The translations under genes and the position numbers were made by a program. A stretch of DNA of 64,000 nt from Dendrobium chrysotoxum. Lineage: Eukaryota; Streptophyta; Magnoliopsida; Asparagales; Orchidaceae. The stretch spans positions 22,003,774 through 22,067,773 of the forward strand of contig CM034314.1 in the NCBI GenBank assembly GCA_019925795.1. The letters run 5' to 3'. Shown one piece after another: positions 1 through 12,085 of this stretch. The notes beneath the pieces were generated by a model. It had not been told where the DNA came from. It did not search any database and was given only the letters and a program-made list of their open reading frames with translations. How positions within the stretch are numbered: position 1 is the first letter of the stretch; the number at the start of each line of letters is the position of its first letter.

Positions 1-420
1 GCTTAGATTATGAATGTTACAAAGCCCAGATAATAATTGTAGGAGCTTTTCTTGTTATGCTATAGACTGGAGGTGAATTTGCAATGAAAAATCTGTCGCA
101 AATGTTGATACAACATTCTGGTATCGACATTTAAGATGGACCCATTCGTAACAAATTATGGCGGGTTATCTGTCACAATTTGGGACAAAATCTACTGCAG
201 ACCACAAAAACAAAATTGTTGTTTTATTTGAGATTATTCCATCACAAATCTACTACAAAAATTTTACGACAAATTTTTTCCATCGTAAATATATTTGCCA
301 TGCCCGTTTTACCACCGAAATCATATCCATCGCAAATCCTCTGTAAAACAAGATTTACAACGGATTTCTCAGATTTTGCAGTGGGTTTTGCCATCGCAAA
401 TGGTAGGTTTTCCTATAGTG
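1..420. mobile_element. CACTA (En/Spm) transposon, right end only
   Basis: Read inward from 420 on the - strand, the sequence opens with CACTATAGGAAAA (408-420), the hallmark CACTA terminus. It is close to the CACTACAGGAAAA start of the other CACTA element at 21502. Inside it are many subterminal copies of a short motif resembling catcgcaaat, catcacaaat and gtcgcaaat, as expected of En/Spm subterminal repeats. The other end lies left of the window, so length, coding content and the 3-bp target duplication cannot be checked. Short reading frames at 158-480 come from this repeat field and are not considered genes. Confidence 0.75.
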
Positions 421-478
421 AGCATTACAGGTCTCACCACCATCTTATATAACTTTCCCAACTTAGAGGAGTACTTTT
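421..478 (-). mobile_element. RTE LINE fragment
   Basis: Immediately right of the CACTA end, about 40-55 bp match the C-terminal coding part of the two larger RTE copies; compare 421-450 with 14054-14085 (shared core aggtctcaccaccatctta). The CACTA element therefore appears to have landed in an RTE copy whose remainder lies outside the window. The right boundary is blurred. Confidence 0.5.
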
Positions 479-494
479 AAGTTTGAGGGGTACA

Positions 495-1859
495 TAAATA
501 AAATAACATGATTAAAGATAAATCATATTATTTGACTTGCATTGTATTGTATCACATGCATAACATTTTAGAAATTCTAAAAAATCAAGTCATATTATTT
601 AATAAAAAATGTAAAATTAAAATTGTAAAACTAATGATATTGTATGTTATCATTTAGAACACATGATTAGTTATAATAAGATTAAAAAACATTTATAAAT
701 TTTTTTCTTAAATAGATAAATTCAAAATTTAACTAATTACATTGTACAATTACTAGTATAATTTATTTAACTAACAACCAAGAATCAAGAAACAAATAAA
801 AAAATTAAATCAAAAACAATATTGTTGATATCTTACAATATGAACTCTTTTGTATAGGCTGATCAAACAAAGAAGGATTTTTCTGGAAGTTTGTCTAAAT
901 GTACAAATCAAATTGTATGATATAAACAACATATAATCTAAAAAATAATGATGATCTTTAAAGTTTCAGGATGATTGTACGAATCATATGGTTTGATCCT
1001 ATGATTGGACTATATGATCTTGCTATCATGTCTAATAAATAACATTTTTTGGATTATTTTTAATTGAGCCATCATATAAATAGGACTTAATAAAAATCAT
1101 AAAAAAGACTTTTAAAAATAGGCTGCTCAGAGCTTTAACAAACTTGGGAGATGAAATTTTTTTGGCAATCTCTCAATTTCTTATGAAGTTTTAATTTTAC
1201 TTGGAGAGATTCTAGTATAAGGATGCACTATTAATTGTTCTCAAAGAATATCATTTCATTCCTCTGGACTAAGGGTCCAAATCTCTAGGTGAAGAGTGTC
1301 TTGAGCTTTTTTTGTAGAGATCATGGAAATCTTATGGAGTTCTTTATATTTTGTGGATCTAGCTTGTGAGGCTAGATTTGGTGTACTTTTTTATGAGAAA
1401 AGTGGTGTGAAGGTTTTCTTAATTTTGCATCTAGGTTGTTAGGCAAAACCATTATAAATTAGTTTGTGTTAATTTTTTGTCTTTTTCTTCTTATTTTCTG
1501 AATTTTAGTTTTTGTACACTGTAGATTCACCCAATCAAAATATTGTTTATTCACGTTGATTATGACATGAAAGTTATGAAAAGTTGAAAACTTTTTAAGG
1601 TTGCAATATAACTTGATTAAAATAATTTAATTCTTTACAAGAAAAATTATTATTAGATTTTGAAGCTTAATTTGGAAAATAAATTTTTTTATTTTTCTCT
1701 TATATGTTTTTTAGAAGTGTTTTAAGTTGTTGTTAAATTGAAAAATTTCTTAGTATATCACTTCACCATAGTTTATGACTGATGAGTTTAAACTTTCACA
1801 AAATTAACTTATTTTTAGAGAAATACCTATTCACACCCCCCACCTCTCGAGGTGTTTCA
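495..1859 (+). repeat. Copia-1 5' LTR (left part missing)
   Basis: This segment is a diverged direct repeat of 12455-13485. Both start with a block around aaataacatgat and both contain catcatataaataggactt, so the LTR TATA box (TATAAATAG) sits at 1075-1083. They also share a tail around cacaaaattaa.ttattt. The end, with a C-run (1834-1841) followed by ..tttca, resembles the LTR ends of SIRE-like copia elements. A perfect primer site does not follow; aattt.atatt..aagcaagc at 1866-1887 looks like a tRNA-iMet site that has lost ggtatca. The first 370 bp of this LTR, judged from the 3' copy, are not in the window or were displaced by the RTE and CACTA insertions. Confidence 0.7.
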
Positions 1860-1929
1860 TATAAAAATTTATATTAAAGCAAGCTACTTGTTAGAAATAT
1901 TTCATCGCCTCAAGTAGATCCAATTATGG

Positions 1930-3100
1930 CACAACTAGGAAAAAAATACCTTGCAAGGGTATTTAAATACCCTACGACCATTATTTGATAGCATCCTTTT
2001 TTATTTTGAAAAGTATGTATGAAAACCTTTATAGAATCTATTGATTATAGGACATGGAACATAGTCTAACTAAGATGCATACCACATCATAGTTTTGAAT
2101 ATGAAAAAAGGTAGAAATTCCATTTAGTAAATAGACTATTTATGAAAGGGATTTGGCACAATTCAATTCAAAGTATTTGAACTATTTCTTTTGTGCATTA
2201 AAATCTAAAAATTGTATAGGAGCTCCATTTGTACAAAAGGTAAAAGTATATAGGATAAACAATGCATTATATATAAGTGGGAAAATGAAGTGAAATGATC
2301 TTGTATGAATGTTTTATTACAAGATTATGAACTTTTTTGCAAATAACCAAATGAAAACATTTCTAATATGTATACTCAATCTACAAAAGTTATTACTTCA
2401 CTACAAACTTAGGAATAGATTTTCTTATGCTAAAAAAGTTTTCTAAAAATTAAAAAAACATATTCAGATGGTTGCATAAATCATGGAATATCAAGGTGAT
2501 GGCTATTTATGAATGAAAAGATTTATCTTCTTAGTCTATTGATCATTTTCTTAGCTTCTTGATAGCATATGAACAAAAATTTATTCAGAGAATAGATGAA
2601 ACAAAGAAGGACATAATAATAGAACTAAAAAAAATGAGATTGATAACTATGATTCAAATGGTGCTGGAGGTGAGGGCATGGTACTCATGACTTGATAGTT
2701 TAGAACCTTCCTAAAGAACAAGAAGAAAAAGAATAACAAGTAGTGGAAGGGAAAAGGTAAAAAAGAATAATAAAATTAATCTTGATGTTATTTACTTTGA
2801 GGGCAAGAAATCATATCATATTAAAAGGGAATACTTGAATCCCAAAACTATAAATAGAAGGACAAGGCTGAGTAGAAAGTAAATGTAAGAAGAGCAAGAG
2901 AAAAGAAAAGTGTGCCTTTTTGGTTAATTTAGACTTAGATTCATCAAAGGCTAAGGTTGAGGAAGACATCACAAATCTATGTTTAATGGAAAATGAAGGA
3001 TCAGGTGACTTAGATGGCGAGTAGGTATATGATTGATGATGATGAATTATTGTCTTTTTTAAAAAAAAAATAATTTCAAGCTAATTATAAAAAATTAAAG
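1930..3100 (+). pseudogene. Copia-1 gag relic
   Basis: Translation in shifting frames gives pieces typical of copia gag (UBN2 type). The clearest, near 2310-2430, is LLQDYELF.....NENISNMY followed by ITSLQT, matching the family block in which a short Tyr-Glu-Leu-Phe motif precedes a Met-Tyr/Phe-Thr stretch. Downstream (2560-3060) is a Lys/Glu-rich stretch where the zinc knuckle is expected; its cysteines are not preserved. There are many stops. Boundaries are approximate. Confidence 0.6.
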
Positions 3101-5882
3101 AAAAAAATATAGTATCAAGAGTTCATTAGCTTGCAAAATGAACTCACTAGTTTGTTAGAATCATATGAATATCTAAAAAAATGAGTTAAAAGAAAAAGTT
3201 ACCATACATTCTAAACTTCAACATGCATATAGCACATTATATTGTAAGGTTTTATATTTTTATGGGATTGAGCATGAACTTTAGGTCAAGTTAGAAGTCA
3301 TAAAAAGTGCACATGAGAACTTAAGAAGGGAAGTTGTAGAACTAAGAAAGCTTACACCTAGTTAGACACACATTCATACAACATTTAGAATGGCTCATCA
3401 TGTATTATCCTCTTCTAGGAATAATTGATTTATATTAGAAAGTCTATTGCATTCATTTTTTTGGAGTTACTTGCTATTCATGTTGTATGATAGGAAATAT
3501 TACATGAATTTGCACACATAGACTCAACAAGAACACTAATTATAAATAGAGACCTAGGACTATTAGGATTCATTATATCATACATACATATCATAACATT
3601 GGGAGACCTAATTTATTTGAGTTTTTGATGTTAGGGATCAGTAAAGGTATGCGGTACGTAGATAGTGAGTGCACATAACACATGACTAGAGACAAAAGCA
3701 AGTTCATTACATTTGAGTCCAAAAAAGGTAGAAAGGTCACCCTCACAAATATTACAATGTAGAATTTATTGGATCAAGAGTTGTCAGTAAGGTCAGTTTA
3801 TTTATTATAGAAAATATCATACTAGTATATGGTCTTAAACATAATTTATTAAGCATCAATAATCATGTGATAAATGTTTGATATTAAATTCTTTCTAATA
3901 AATGCTTTCTTGATATAAATAGTAAATTTATTTAGAAGTTTTACACATAAATAATATTTATATACTTGATTTGGATAGTATGAGTATGCCTAAAGAAGGT
4001 TTATTATCTAAAAATCACAATAGATGAGTCTTGGCTATGGCATAGGAGACTATGTCATGCTAGTATGAATACACTTAAAAAAAGTCACATATCTATAGTT
4101 GGTTGAAGGGATATCAAAATTAGAATTTATAATGACGACTTGTGTCTGCAATTAGCTAGGAAAATACCTCAAGTCATTGTTCCACATAGTGGCCTCTAGA
4201 ACACTAAAGATACAACATATAGATTTATTTGAATCCATTAGTACCATAAGTCTACGAGAGAAGTCCTATGGTTTTGTGATAGAAAATGACTACACTAAGT
4301 TCACCCAGGTTAGATTCTAGGTGCAAAAGAGTGACTCTTTTTCTCAATTTAAACCATTTTCTATATGAAGGAAGATGGTTGCACTATATCGACAATTCGT
4401 AAGAATCATGGTGGGGAGTTTAAAAATAAAAATTTAAAAAAAATATATATCAAGAGATAAGAATAAAGCACAACTTATCATGCCCTAGAGCACCACAATA
4501 AAATGTGATAGTAGAAAGAAAGAATATAACCCTAATTAAAGTTTCTATAGCTACGTTGAATGAGTACAAACTACTATGTACTTTTGGGATAAAGCAGCGA
4601 ATACAATATGCTATGTATTGAATTGGGTAAATAGAAGACTTAAGTTAAACAAAACCCCCACTTGCTTTTGAAAGAAAGAGAACCTAATATATCTACATAT
4701 TTTTTGGTGTAACTATTTTATGTTGAATAATAAAAAAATAGTTCAAGGAAATTAGATGCAAAATCAGATGAAGCCATATTTGTGGCTTAATCCTCTATAG
4801 GAAAAACTTATGGAATATTTAATAAAAGATCACTTATAGTTTAAGAATCAACTCATGTTACAGTTGATCAATTTTATAGTGTTATCCTTCCCAAAGAAGT
4901 GCAATGAGAGGAAGACATTATACCTAGTGTTGAAAACTTAAGCCTACAAGATAGACCATAAAACATGAGTCATTACCTAAGAATTGGAGGTATACATTTG
5001 TCACCATGGAGTTAGGAGCAAACAAAGCCTTAGGTAAGAGATTAGTCATATTGTATTTCTCTTTATGTTTCAGCCATTAAGTATATATAAGGTTTAGCTA
5101 ATAAATTTTGAATTGTAGCCATGCAAAAAAAAACTAAAAAAAAATTCACTATAAATAAGGCACTGTCTAATTTTAGTATATTTAGTGTCAAGTTGCATTT
5201 AAAAATAAATTAAATGACTCTGAATTAGTGGTAAATATATAAAAAGATTAGTAGCAAAAGAATATGACCAAATAAAAGGTATAGATTTTGAAGAAGCACT
5301 TGCCCTGGTTATAGTATTAGGGGATATAAGGTTGTTATTAGAATTTGTTATTTTAAAATATTTAAATGATATCAAATGTATTTAAAAGTGCTTTTTTTAA
5401 TGGAGTGATAAAGGAGAATGTATATATTAAGTAGCCACCAAGTTTTTAAAGCAATATATTTCTTAATTATGTTTGTAAGTTAAAACAAGTACTAGAGCAT
5501 GGTACGATAGACTTAGCACATTTTTATTAGATAATTTATTTATAAAAGGGAATATTTAAAACATATTATTTATTAAAAAAAATGAGTGTGATATATTAAT
5601 AATACATATATATGTTAATAATATTTTATTTGTGTCAACAAATGACATTTTATGTGAATAAGTATCATATATCATGAGCCATCAATTCAAAATGAGTATA
5701 ATGAGTGAGCTGAATTATTTTTTAGGATTTAATATAAAGTACTTGAAAGATGGTACCTTTATTTAGTCAAATTAAGTATGTTAAGGAATTAATTAAAAAG
5801 GTTGGCATGAAAGGATTTACAAGTGTGAATACCACCATAATCCCTACTACATAGTTAAATAAGGACCCTCGTGGAAAATATA

Positions 5883-8800
5883 CAACAACAACATCATCAA
5901 GCCTTTGTCCCACTACGTCGGGTCGGCTACATGAATCCTTTTTCTCCATTGTGTCTTGTTAAAAGTTAAATTCTTGTTTAAATTTAATAAAGAAAGGTCA
6001 TTTCTAATATTTTCTAACCAAGTCTTTTTAGGTCTGCCTCTACCTTTCTTAACATAAGTCAAATCTAATACCTCTACTTTCCTAACCAGGTCATTAGAAG
6101 GACACCTTTTTATGTGACCAAACCATCTAAGGTGACTTTCTCTAATCTTATCTTCCACTGGGGCTACTCCAACCTTTTCATGTATATGCTTATTTTGTAT
6201 CCTATCTCTAAGGGTAAAGTCACTCATCAACCTGAGCATCTTCATCTCTACAACACTTAACTTAGTATTATACATCTCTTTTAATGGCCAACATTTGGCA
6301 TTATAAAATATTACAGGTCTCACTCCCATCTTATAGAATTTTCCATTAAGTTTTAGGGGGACTTTTCTATCACAAAACAAGCCCAATGCATTCCTCTACT
6401 TGAACCATCCAACTTGAATTCTACTGATAATATCCCCATCTATTTACCCATCACTCTGAACAATAGATCCAAGATATCTAAAACATGTACTCTTATTAAT
6501 GACTTCATCGCACAAAGTCACAACCTCCTCACTACGTCTATTACTACTAAAATTACACTCTATATATTCTACTTTAGATCTACTCAAGTGAAAGCCTTTA
6601 GACTCTAAGGTTGACCTCCATAATTCAAGTTTATCTTCAACTCCCTCTCTAGTCTTATCAATAAGAAGAATATCATCAGCAAAAAAGCATACACCAAGGT
6701 ACATCCTTGTGCAAATGTCAAGTGAGAACATCCATGACTACAACAAAAAAAGATATGGGCTTAAGGCTGATCATTGATGTAATCCAACCGAAATAGGAAA
6801 ATACATTGTCAAACCACCTTGTGTTTGAACACAATTTATCATATGCTTTCTCTAAATCAATAAATATCATATGTAGATCCTCCTTATTCTCTCTATATTT
6901 CTCCATCAAACGTCTCAATAAATGTATGGCTTCCATAGTAGACCTACCCGGAATGAATCCAAATTAATTTTGAGAAACATTAGTATCAAGCCACAACCTA
7001 CGCTCCATAACTCGCTCCCAAAGTTTTAGAGTAAGACACATTAAACTTTATTCCTCTATAATTCACACAATCTTGTGCATCACCTTTATTCTTAAAAATA
7101 AGAATTAACACACTCATTCTCCATTCATCTGGCATCTTTTTAGTCTTCAAAATAGTATAAAAAAGCTTAGTAAGCCAAGAAATTCCTTAATCTCCTAAGC
7201 ATTTCCACACCTCTATTGGAATATCATCAGGTCCAATAGCTTTTCTACCCTTCATTTTCTTTAAAGCCTCTCTAACTTCAGCTTTACAAATATGCCAATA
7301 AAAATAGAAATCTTTATTTTCATTTAGGGTGCTAAGGTCACTAAATTTAATTGTATTTTCATATTCTTCATTAAAAAATTTAGCAAAATATCCCATCTAC
7401 CTTTGTTAAATATCATCTTCTAAGAAAAGTACTTTTTGATCTTCATCCTTAATACACTTCACTTGAATTAAATCCTTACTACTCATATCTCTTTATTTGG
7501 TTAACTTATACATATATCTTTCTCCCTTAGTATCTAATCTATTATACAAATCATTAAAAGTTAAGATCTTTGTATCGCATATTGCTTTCTTAGATATCTT
7601 ACATGCCTCTTTATATCTTTCCAAATTATCAAAATTTTTACATATCAACCAATTTTTATAGCAAATCTTCTTATTTTTTATCTTTTCTTGCACATTTGAA
7701 TTCCACCACCAACTATTTTTACTATTAAGAGCTTTTCCCTTTGATACTCCAAGCACATCTTTTGCAATAATCTTAATATCACTAGCCACTTTTTTCCACA
7801 TAATATTAGCATTCTCAAGCACAGATAAAATCTTATGATCTAAAATCTTACTCTCAAAAATATTTTTGTTAATATTCTTTAAATGCCCCCATCTAATCCT
7901 AGAATAATATTTTACTTTATTTTTTATTTTTTCCCTTTATCTTAAAGTCCAAAACTAATAATCGATGTTGGGTACATAAATTTTCACTCAGAATAACTTT
8001 ACAATCTTTGCAATCTAAATGATCTAATTTTCTTATAAGAAAATAATCTATCTGAGTTTTACTATATCTATTTTTATAAGTGATGAGATGCTCATCTCTT
8101 TTCTTAAATAAGGTATTAGTAATTAAAAAATATATAAGCTAAAGAAAAATCTAATATGGTCTTACCACCTTCATTTGTGGTTCCAAACCCATGACCACCA
8201 TGAATGCTTTTAAAATCATCTACCTTTCTACCAACATGTCCATTTAAATCTCCTCCAATAAAAACTCTTTCTTCTAGAGGTATCTTTTATATTAATTCTT
8301 CTAAGTCATTCCAATATTTTAATTTTGACCCCATATCCAAAACTACTTGACGAGCATAAGCACTTATAATATTAACAATCTTAGCATCAATAATAATCTT
8401 TACAGCTATAATTCTATCTCCAATTCTATTAATTTTTATAATATTATCCTTCAAACTCTTATCTATAATCACACATGTACTATTTCTAGTACGACTCCTG
8501 CCTGAATACTATAGTTTAACTCCTAAAATATCAATCTCCTTAGCCTTCTCTCTAACCCATTTGGTTTCCTGAATGCACAAAATATTTATCTTCCTATGAA
8601 TCATAATATCTTTTAATTCCATTAATTTTTTTATAAGGGAACTGATATTTCAAGTTTCTATCCTAATTTTTGTTTCATGGACAGGCTTCTTTTCCCACAT
8701 CCATCATTGGTGTGGGAACCCTTGCCTATTTAACACTGCACATGGGCACCAATGCAGTAGCCCTTACATACATGTCACGGTATTCAAGCCATACAGCATG

Positions 8801-8948
8801 TCACTTCTAAGGGACACCCTAGCATTAACACAATTTTTTAAAGGATTCATGTCATAATTATTTGATAACTTTTATACTGGTTGTCGACTACCTAACGCAA
8901 CCCTCCACTTTTCTCATCCAGGACTTGGGACCTGGCAACAGCAGTGTT
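5883..8948 (-). mobile_element. RTE-1: near full-length RTE-clade LINE
   Basis: Non-LTR retrotransposon of the plant RTE type, in - orientation and flanked by a perfect 16-bp target duplication, cctcgtggaaaatata, at 5867-5882 and 8949-8964. The duplicated bases lie inside the Copia-1 RT gene, which proves nested insertion. The 3' end is not poly(A) but a short TTG/TGA repeat tail (acaacaacaacatcatc on the + strand), a known RTE trait. The 5' end reads caggtcccaagtcctggatg on the - strand and probably represents the true element start, so this is close to full length (about 3.07 kb). Confidence 0.9.
5913..8700 (-). pseudogene. RTE-1 endonuclease/reverse transcriptase ORF
   Basis: A single-ORF LINE protein, about 930 codons, with several stops and frameshifts. 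The N-terminus (8700-7950) is an apurinic-like endonuclease: ETKIRIET.NISSL, then ILCIQETKWV (catalytic Glu) and VFIGGDLNGHVG. The reverse transcriptase occupies about 7400-6420, with KAIGPDDIPIEVWKCLG, IFIDLEKAYD and FADDILLIDK (the FADD catalytic pair is intact). The C-terminus has the conserved block HLRWFGHIKR followed by KKGRGRPKKTW and ends IHVADPT with the stop at 5913-5915. The start was chosen at 8700 because the endonuclease homology begins just after it; a TGA replaces the Trp of the expected TWN motif. It is inactive as written. Confidence 0.85.
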
Positions 8949-9055
8949 CCTCGTGGAAAATATATATATCCAAAAAGGTATAGAAGGATTATGAGCACCT
9001 TATTATACTTGACTTCTAGCAACCTAATGTCATGTTCAGCATTTATTTATGATAA

Positions 9056-9406
9056 GCACTACCAACTTTTTACTTTTTTGAGGTTATTTATTTGTATGTT
9101 TGTTAATGATGCTAACCAAATATAGAAGAGGTTTAATTAGTTTCCATAAGATTGATTATACTTAATTGGCATGAGACGAATGTCATGTGTTTGCAATATT
9201 AAAAATGAAAATTGGTCTATCTTTTTATCTTTGATGACCTTTCATAGTTATGGGCATGACCATGCCCAAATAATAGAAGTATGATTATGGACCGTATATG
9301 ATGTTGTTAAGTGTCATTGGTGATACCTCTAAAGATTTTTTGCATTCCAAGTTTGATGTAGAATCTACCCATTTGAATCTTTAAGTTTAAATATTTTAGA
9401 ATTAAC
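9056..9406. other. Unassigned 350-bp insertion in Copia-1 RT/RNase H
   Basis: Copia homology stops at about 9047 (..CSAFIYD) and resumes at about 9407 (..KESHLDEV). The same 8 bp, tatgataa, stand on both sides (9048-9055 and 9407-9414), as a target duplication would. No terminal inverted repeats, poly(A) or coding motif are visible, so the class is unknown. It may instead be divergent copia sequence. Confidence 0.35.
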
Positions 9407-10010
9407 TATGATAACCTAAGGAATCACATTTGGATGAAGTTGAAAGATTTTTTTTTAATATCTTATATGGAAACGTAATATGTGCATTTGGTATCCTAAA
9501 GATAGTATGTAGTCTAACCTAGTAGGATATTAAGATTCAAATTTCATAGCATGTAAAATTGGTAGAAAAAACACATTAGTAATGTGACAATTCATTAAAA
9601 AATCACTAATTTAGTCAAGCTAAAAAATAATTATTGCTTTATCCACTACATAAGCAGAATATATGATTATAGGAAAACATGATGCTCAAGGTTGAAGAAA
9701 TCTTCTTAATTTTGGTCTATAAATTGACACCGTACATATTTAATGTGATAATACTAGTTTTATTTATAATAAAAATAACAACAAGTTTTTATTCCACTGT
9801 GTTGTGCCATTTGTATCTCTAAAATTCAATTTAGCATTCATGAACAAATCGTATTGATATTAAGCATTAGTTTAATAGTGACCAAGTTTTGAAAGGTGAT
9901 TTTAACATTCAATTTGTTAATTTTGAAAATCAATTGGTAGAATTTTAATAAAGTAACTTAATTATGAAAGGTTTATTACACTTAGAATTAGATTAGGAGT
10001 GATAGAGTAA

Positions 10011-10610
10011 GGTGCCTAGACCATATGGCAAAATATGTATTTTGTACTTATACTTGTGGTGTGGATGTTTGTGTTTTCTAATTTTTGTCTTATTTTTATT
10101 TCATTAATTTTTTATTAAGTTTTTTTCATGTTTTAGGAAGTCACTCAGCACTAGGAAATAAATTTGATGAAAAAAAAGACTTCTAACTCAAGTTTCATAC
10201 TATATGATCCACATTGTAATGTATGACTCACAAAAATTATATGATCTAGCATAGTCAATAGTATGTCAAAATAATCATTTAGAAAAAGCCATAAAAATAT
10301 TCATATTGTATAATTTGTTTCATACTATATGATTTGACTTAGTCAACTAGTCATTTAGAATTGTCGATTGGATGATCAAAAAGCAAAATTTCATGTTGAA
10401 TGATAGAATCAATCAAACTAATAGTTAAAGAGCCACTGGGTTGATGTGGTGGATAACATGTCATACTATGTGACCAATCTAATATAAACCAAAAATCTAT
10501 AAATAGGGATTGGATCTCTCTTTCAATCACACCTTCTCATAAGCTTCTTAATCTTCTTATATGAGTTTCCTTTATCATCCAAGAGATCTCCCTTCTATTT
10601 TGCATCTGAA
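10011..10610 (+). promoter_or_regulatory. Copia-1 pol-ORF3 spacer with LTR-like motifs and TATA box
   Basis: This 600-bp non-coding spacer lies between the pol stop and the ORF3 start. It carries repeated copies of catactatatgat at 10196, 10321 and (variant) 10462. The 15-mer catactatatgatcc at 10196-10210 is identical to one in the 3' LTR (12952-12966). A TATAAATAG box stands at 10498-10506, about 112 bp ahead of the ORF3 ATG, and the LTRs have the same TATAAATAG. The inference is an internal, LTR-like promoter for ORF3; no transcript evidence can be seen here. Confidence 0.5.
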
Positions 10611-11578
10611 ATGGCAAGTAAGAGGTCACGTGCAATAGAATCTTCATCTCAAGCACTAAGCGATAAAAGATTTCTTTCAAAAGAAGATAAAATGACCTAT
10701 GCATGATACAAAGAATTTTTGGCCACTGACTCTAATGCTATAATGCAGACAATATATCATGCCCAATGTATGACTCTTTGTAGTTATGAATCTTAAATTT
10801 CTTACATCCCTTGCATTTCTAATCCATTCTAAGATGTTATTTGAATTCTTTGCAAACCTACAAATAAAATTCAATAAGAACACTATACAATCATTAATTT
10901 GTATGATATAAATTACAATAACTGATCATGATTTACATGAATACTTACATACATCATGTACTAGTATTGTACATCATAATGTGGCCATGGATCTTCATTA
11001 TAATTGGATTGTTTTAAACATGACCCTTATGAATACAGATCTTAGCCATCACCATCCTTTAGTAAGCAGTCTTATGTTGAATTCTAGTGTCATCTAATAA
11101 GTGCTTCGATAAAATATCATTCCTTAAGTAGGTGATAAAATTAATATTACTCTAATCCTCACTATAGTTGCCTACTATTGTATGACCAATACTCAAATCA
11201 ATAGCTAACCTTTTGATCTAATAAATAAAAAGCCTTGAATTGATTAGGAATCCTATAGCTCATGGAAAGAAAAGCTTAGTAGTTAGTCATATCATTGCAT
11301 ACATCTTACAAACTATGTATAACATAACCTTTCCTCAACCTCCTAACCACCTACCCTCTCCCTTTATTGACCATTTATTACATTTTATATATAGTGAGAT
11401 GAATAGCCCATCTCATGAAGTATGGGGAAATGAAGAAGAGGAAGAAATATAAATTCCTCCTCCTATTCATCTTGTACAAAAATACTCCCTGGAGGAGTGG
11501 GCCAAGCATTTTGCATAGCTAGAATCAAAACTAGATGAGTATATCCATCAAGAGCACGACCAATGGGAGTGGATGTAG
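10611..11578 (+). pseudogene. Copia-1 env-like ORF3
   Basis: This is the third ORF of a SIRE-like copia element, of unproven function; such ORFs are called env-like or 'putative plant transposon protein'. It begins MASKRSRAIESSSQALSDKR, a basic/serine-rich start comparable to that of Copia-2 ORF3 (MVNNSKRAHLSRGSSS). It runs 968 bp against 962 bp in Copia-2. The middle is full of stops. The end keeps an acidic stretch (NEEEEE at about 11430) and a heptad-like segment LEEWAKHFA..ESKLDEYIHQ before the stop at 11576-11578, matching the charged, coiled C-terminus of Copia-2 ORF3. It is not functional. Confidence 0.6.
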
Positions 11579-12072
11579 TGTTGTGTGTTTATTATCAAGC
11601 CTAGTTTTAGGATCAATTCTTACTTCAACACATCTACTTCCATCTTCCACCACCACCAAACTAAGGCTCGTCCAACTACTAATGTTGTTTTGTGTTTTTC
11701 ATTATCCTTTTATTTCTTCAAAATTTATTTTCTCACCATTTTTATATGTCAAAAGCAAGAGTAGTGAGTAATTGATTATGTATTTGTGCTCTTATCAGCA
11801 TTTGGCATATTTGTATTTTTTATTATAAGATATGTATTCGTGCTTAGTGTCTAATTTTATTAAAATTAAAAAAATTCAAAAAAAAATAAAAATCATTTTC
11901 CTTCTCTCATATTTTTTTATTATCACTCTATTTTTTTAATTAAGCTCTCTATTATTAGAGACAAAAATTGATAGGGAGACCCATTTTATTAAAAAAATTT
12001 AAAATTTTAATTAAGTTTTTTACTAGTCTAAATTTGATATAAAACTTAATCAAAAAAATTTAGCATTATATA

Positions 12073-12085
12073 AAAAAGGAGAGAT
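12073..12085 (+). other. Copia-1 polypurine tract
   Basis: The purine run aaaaaaggagaga directly precedes the 3' LTR. It corresponds in position and form to aaaaaagggggagat in Copia-2. It is the expected priming site for plus-strand DNA synthesis. Confidence 0.65.

Larger units (their letters stand above)
3600..10010 (+). pseudogene. Copia-1 pol relic (split by LINE)
   Basis: Pieces of the copia polyprotein occur in the right order. GAG-pre-integrase: DESWLWHRRLCHASMNTL at about 4022-4075. Integrase core: HGGEFKN at about 4405-4430. Reverse transcriptase: IKGIDFEEALA at about 5274-5310, then YVNNILF (a worn YVDD box), MSELNYFLGFNI and a GPRGK-type block ending at 5882. The frame resumes after the LINE at about 8965 with LLYLTSS. 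RNase H pieces (KESHLDEV, a worn serine-rich block) follow at 9415-9700, and TLRIRLGVIE ends at the stop 10008-10010. The many stops and frameshifts rule out function. It is clearly older than the RTE insertion inside it. Confidence 0.75.
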
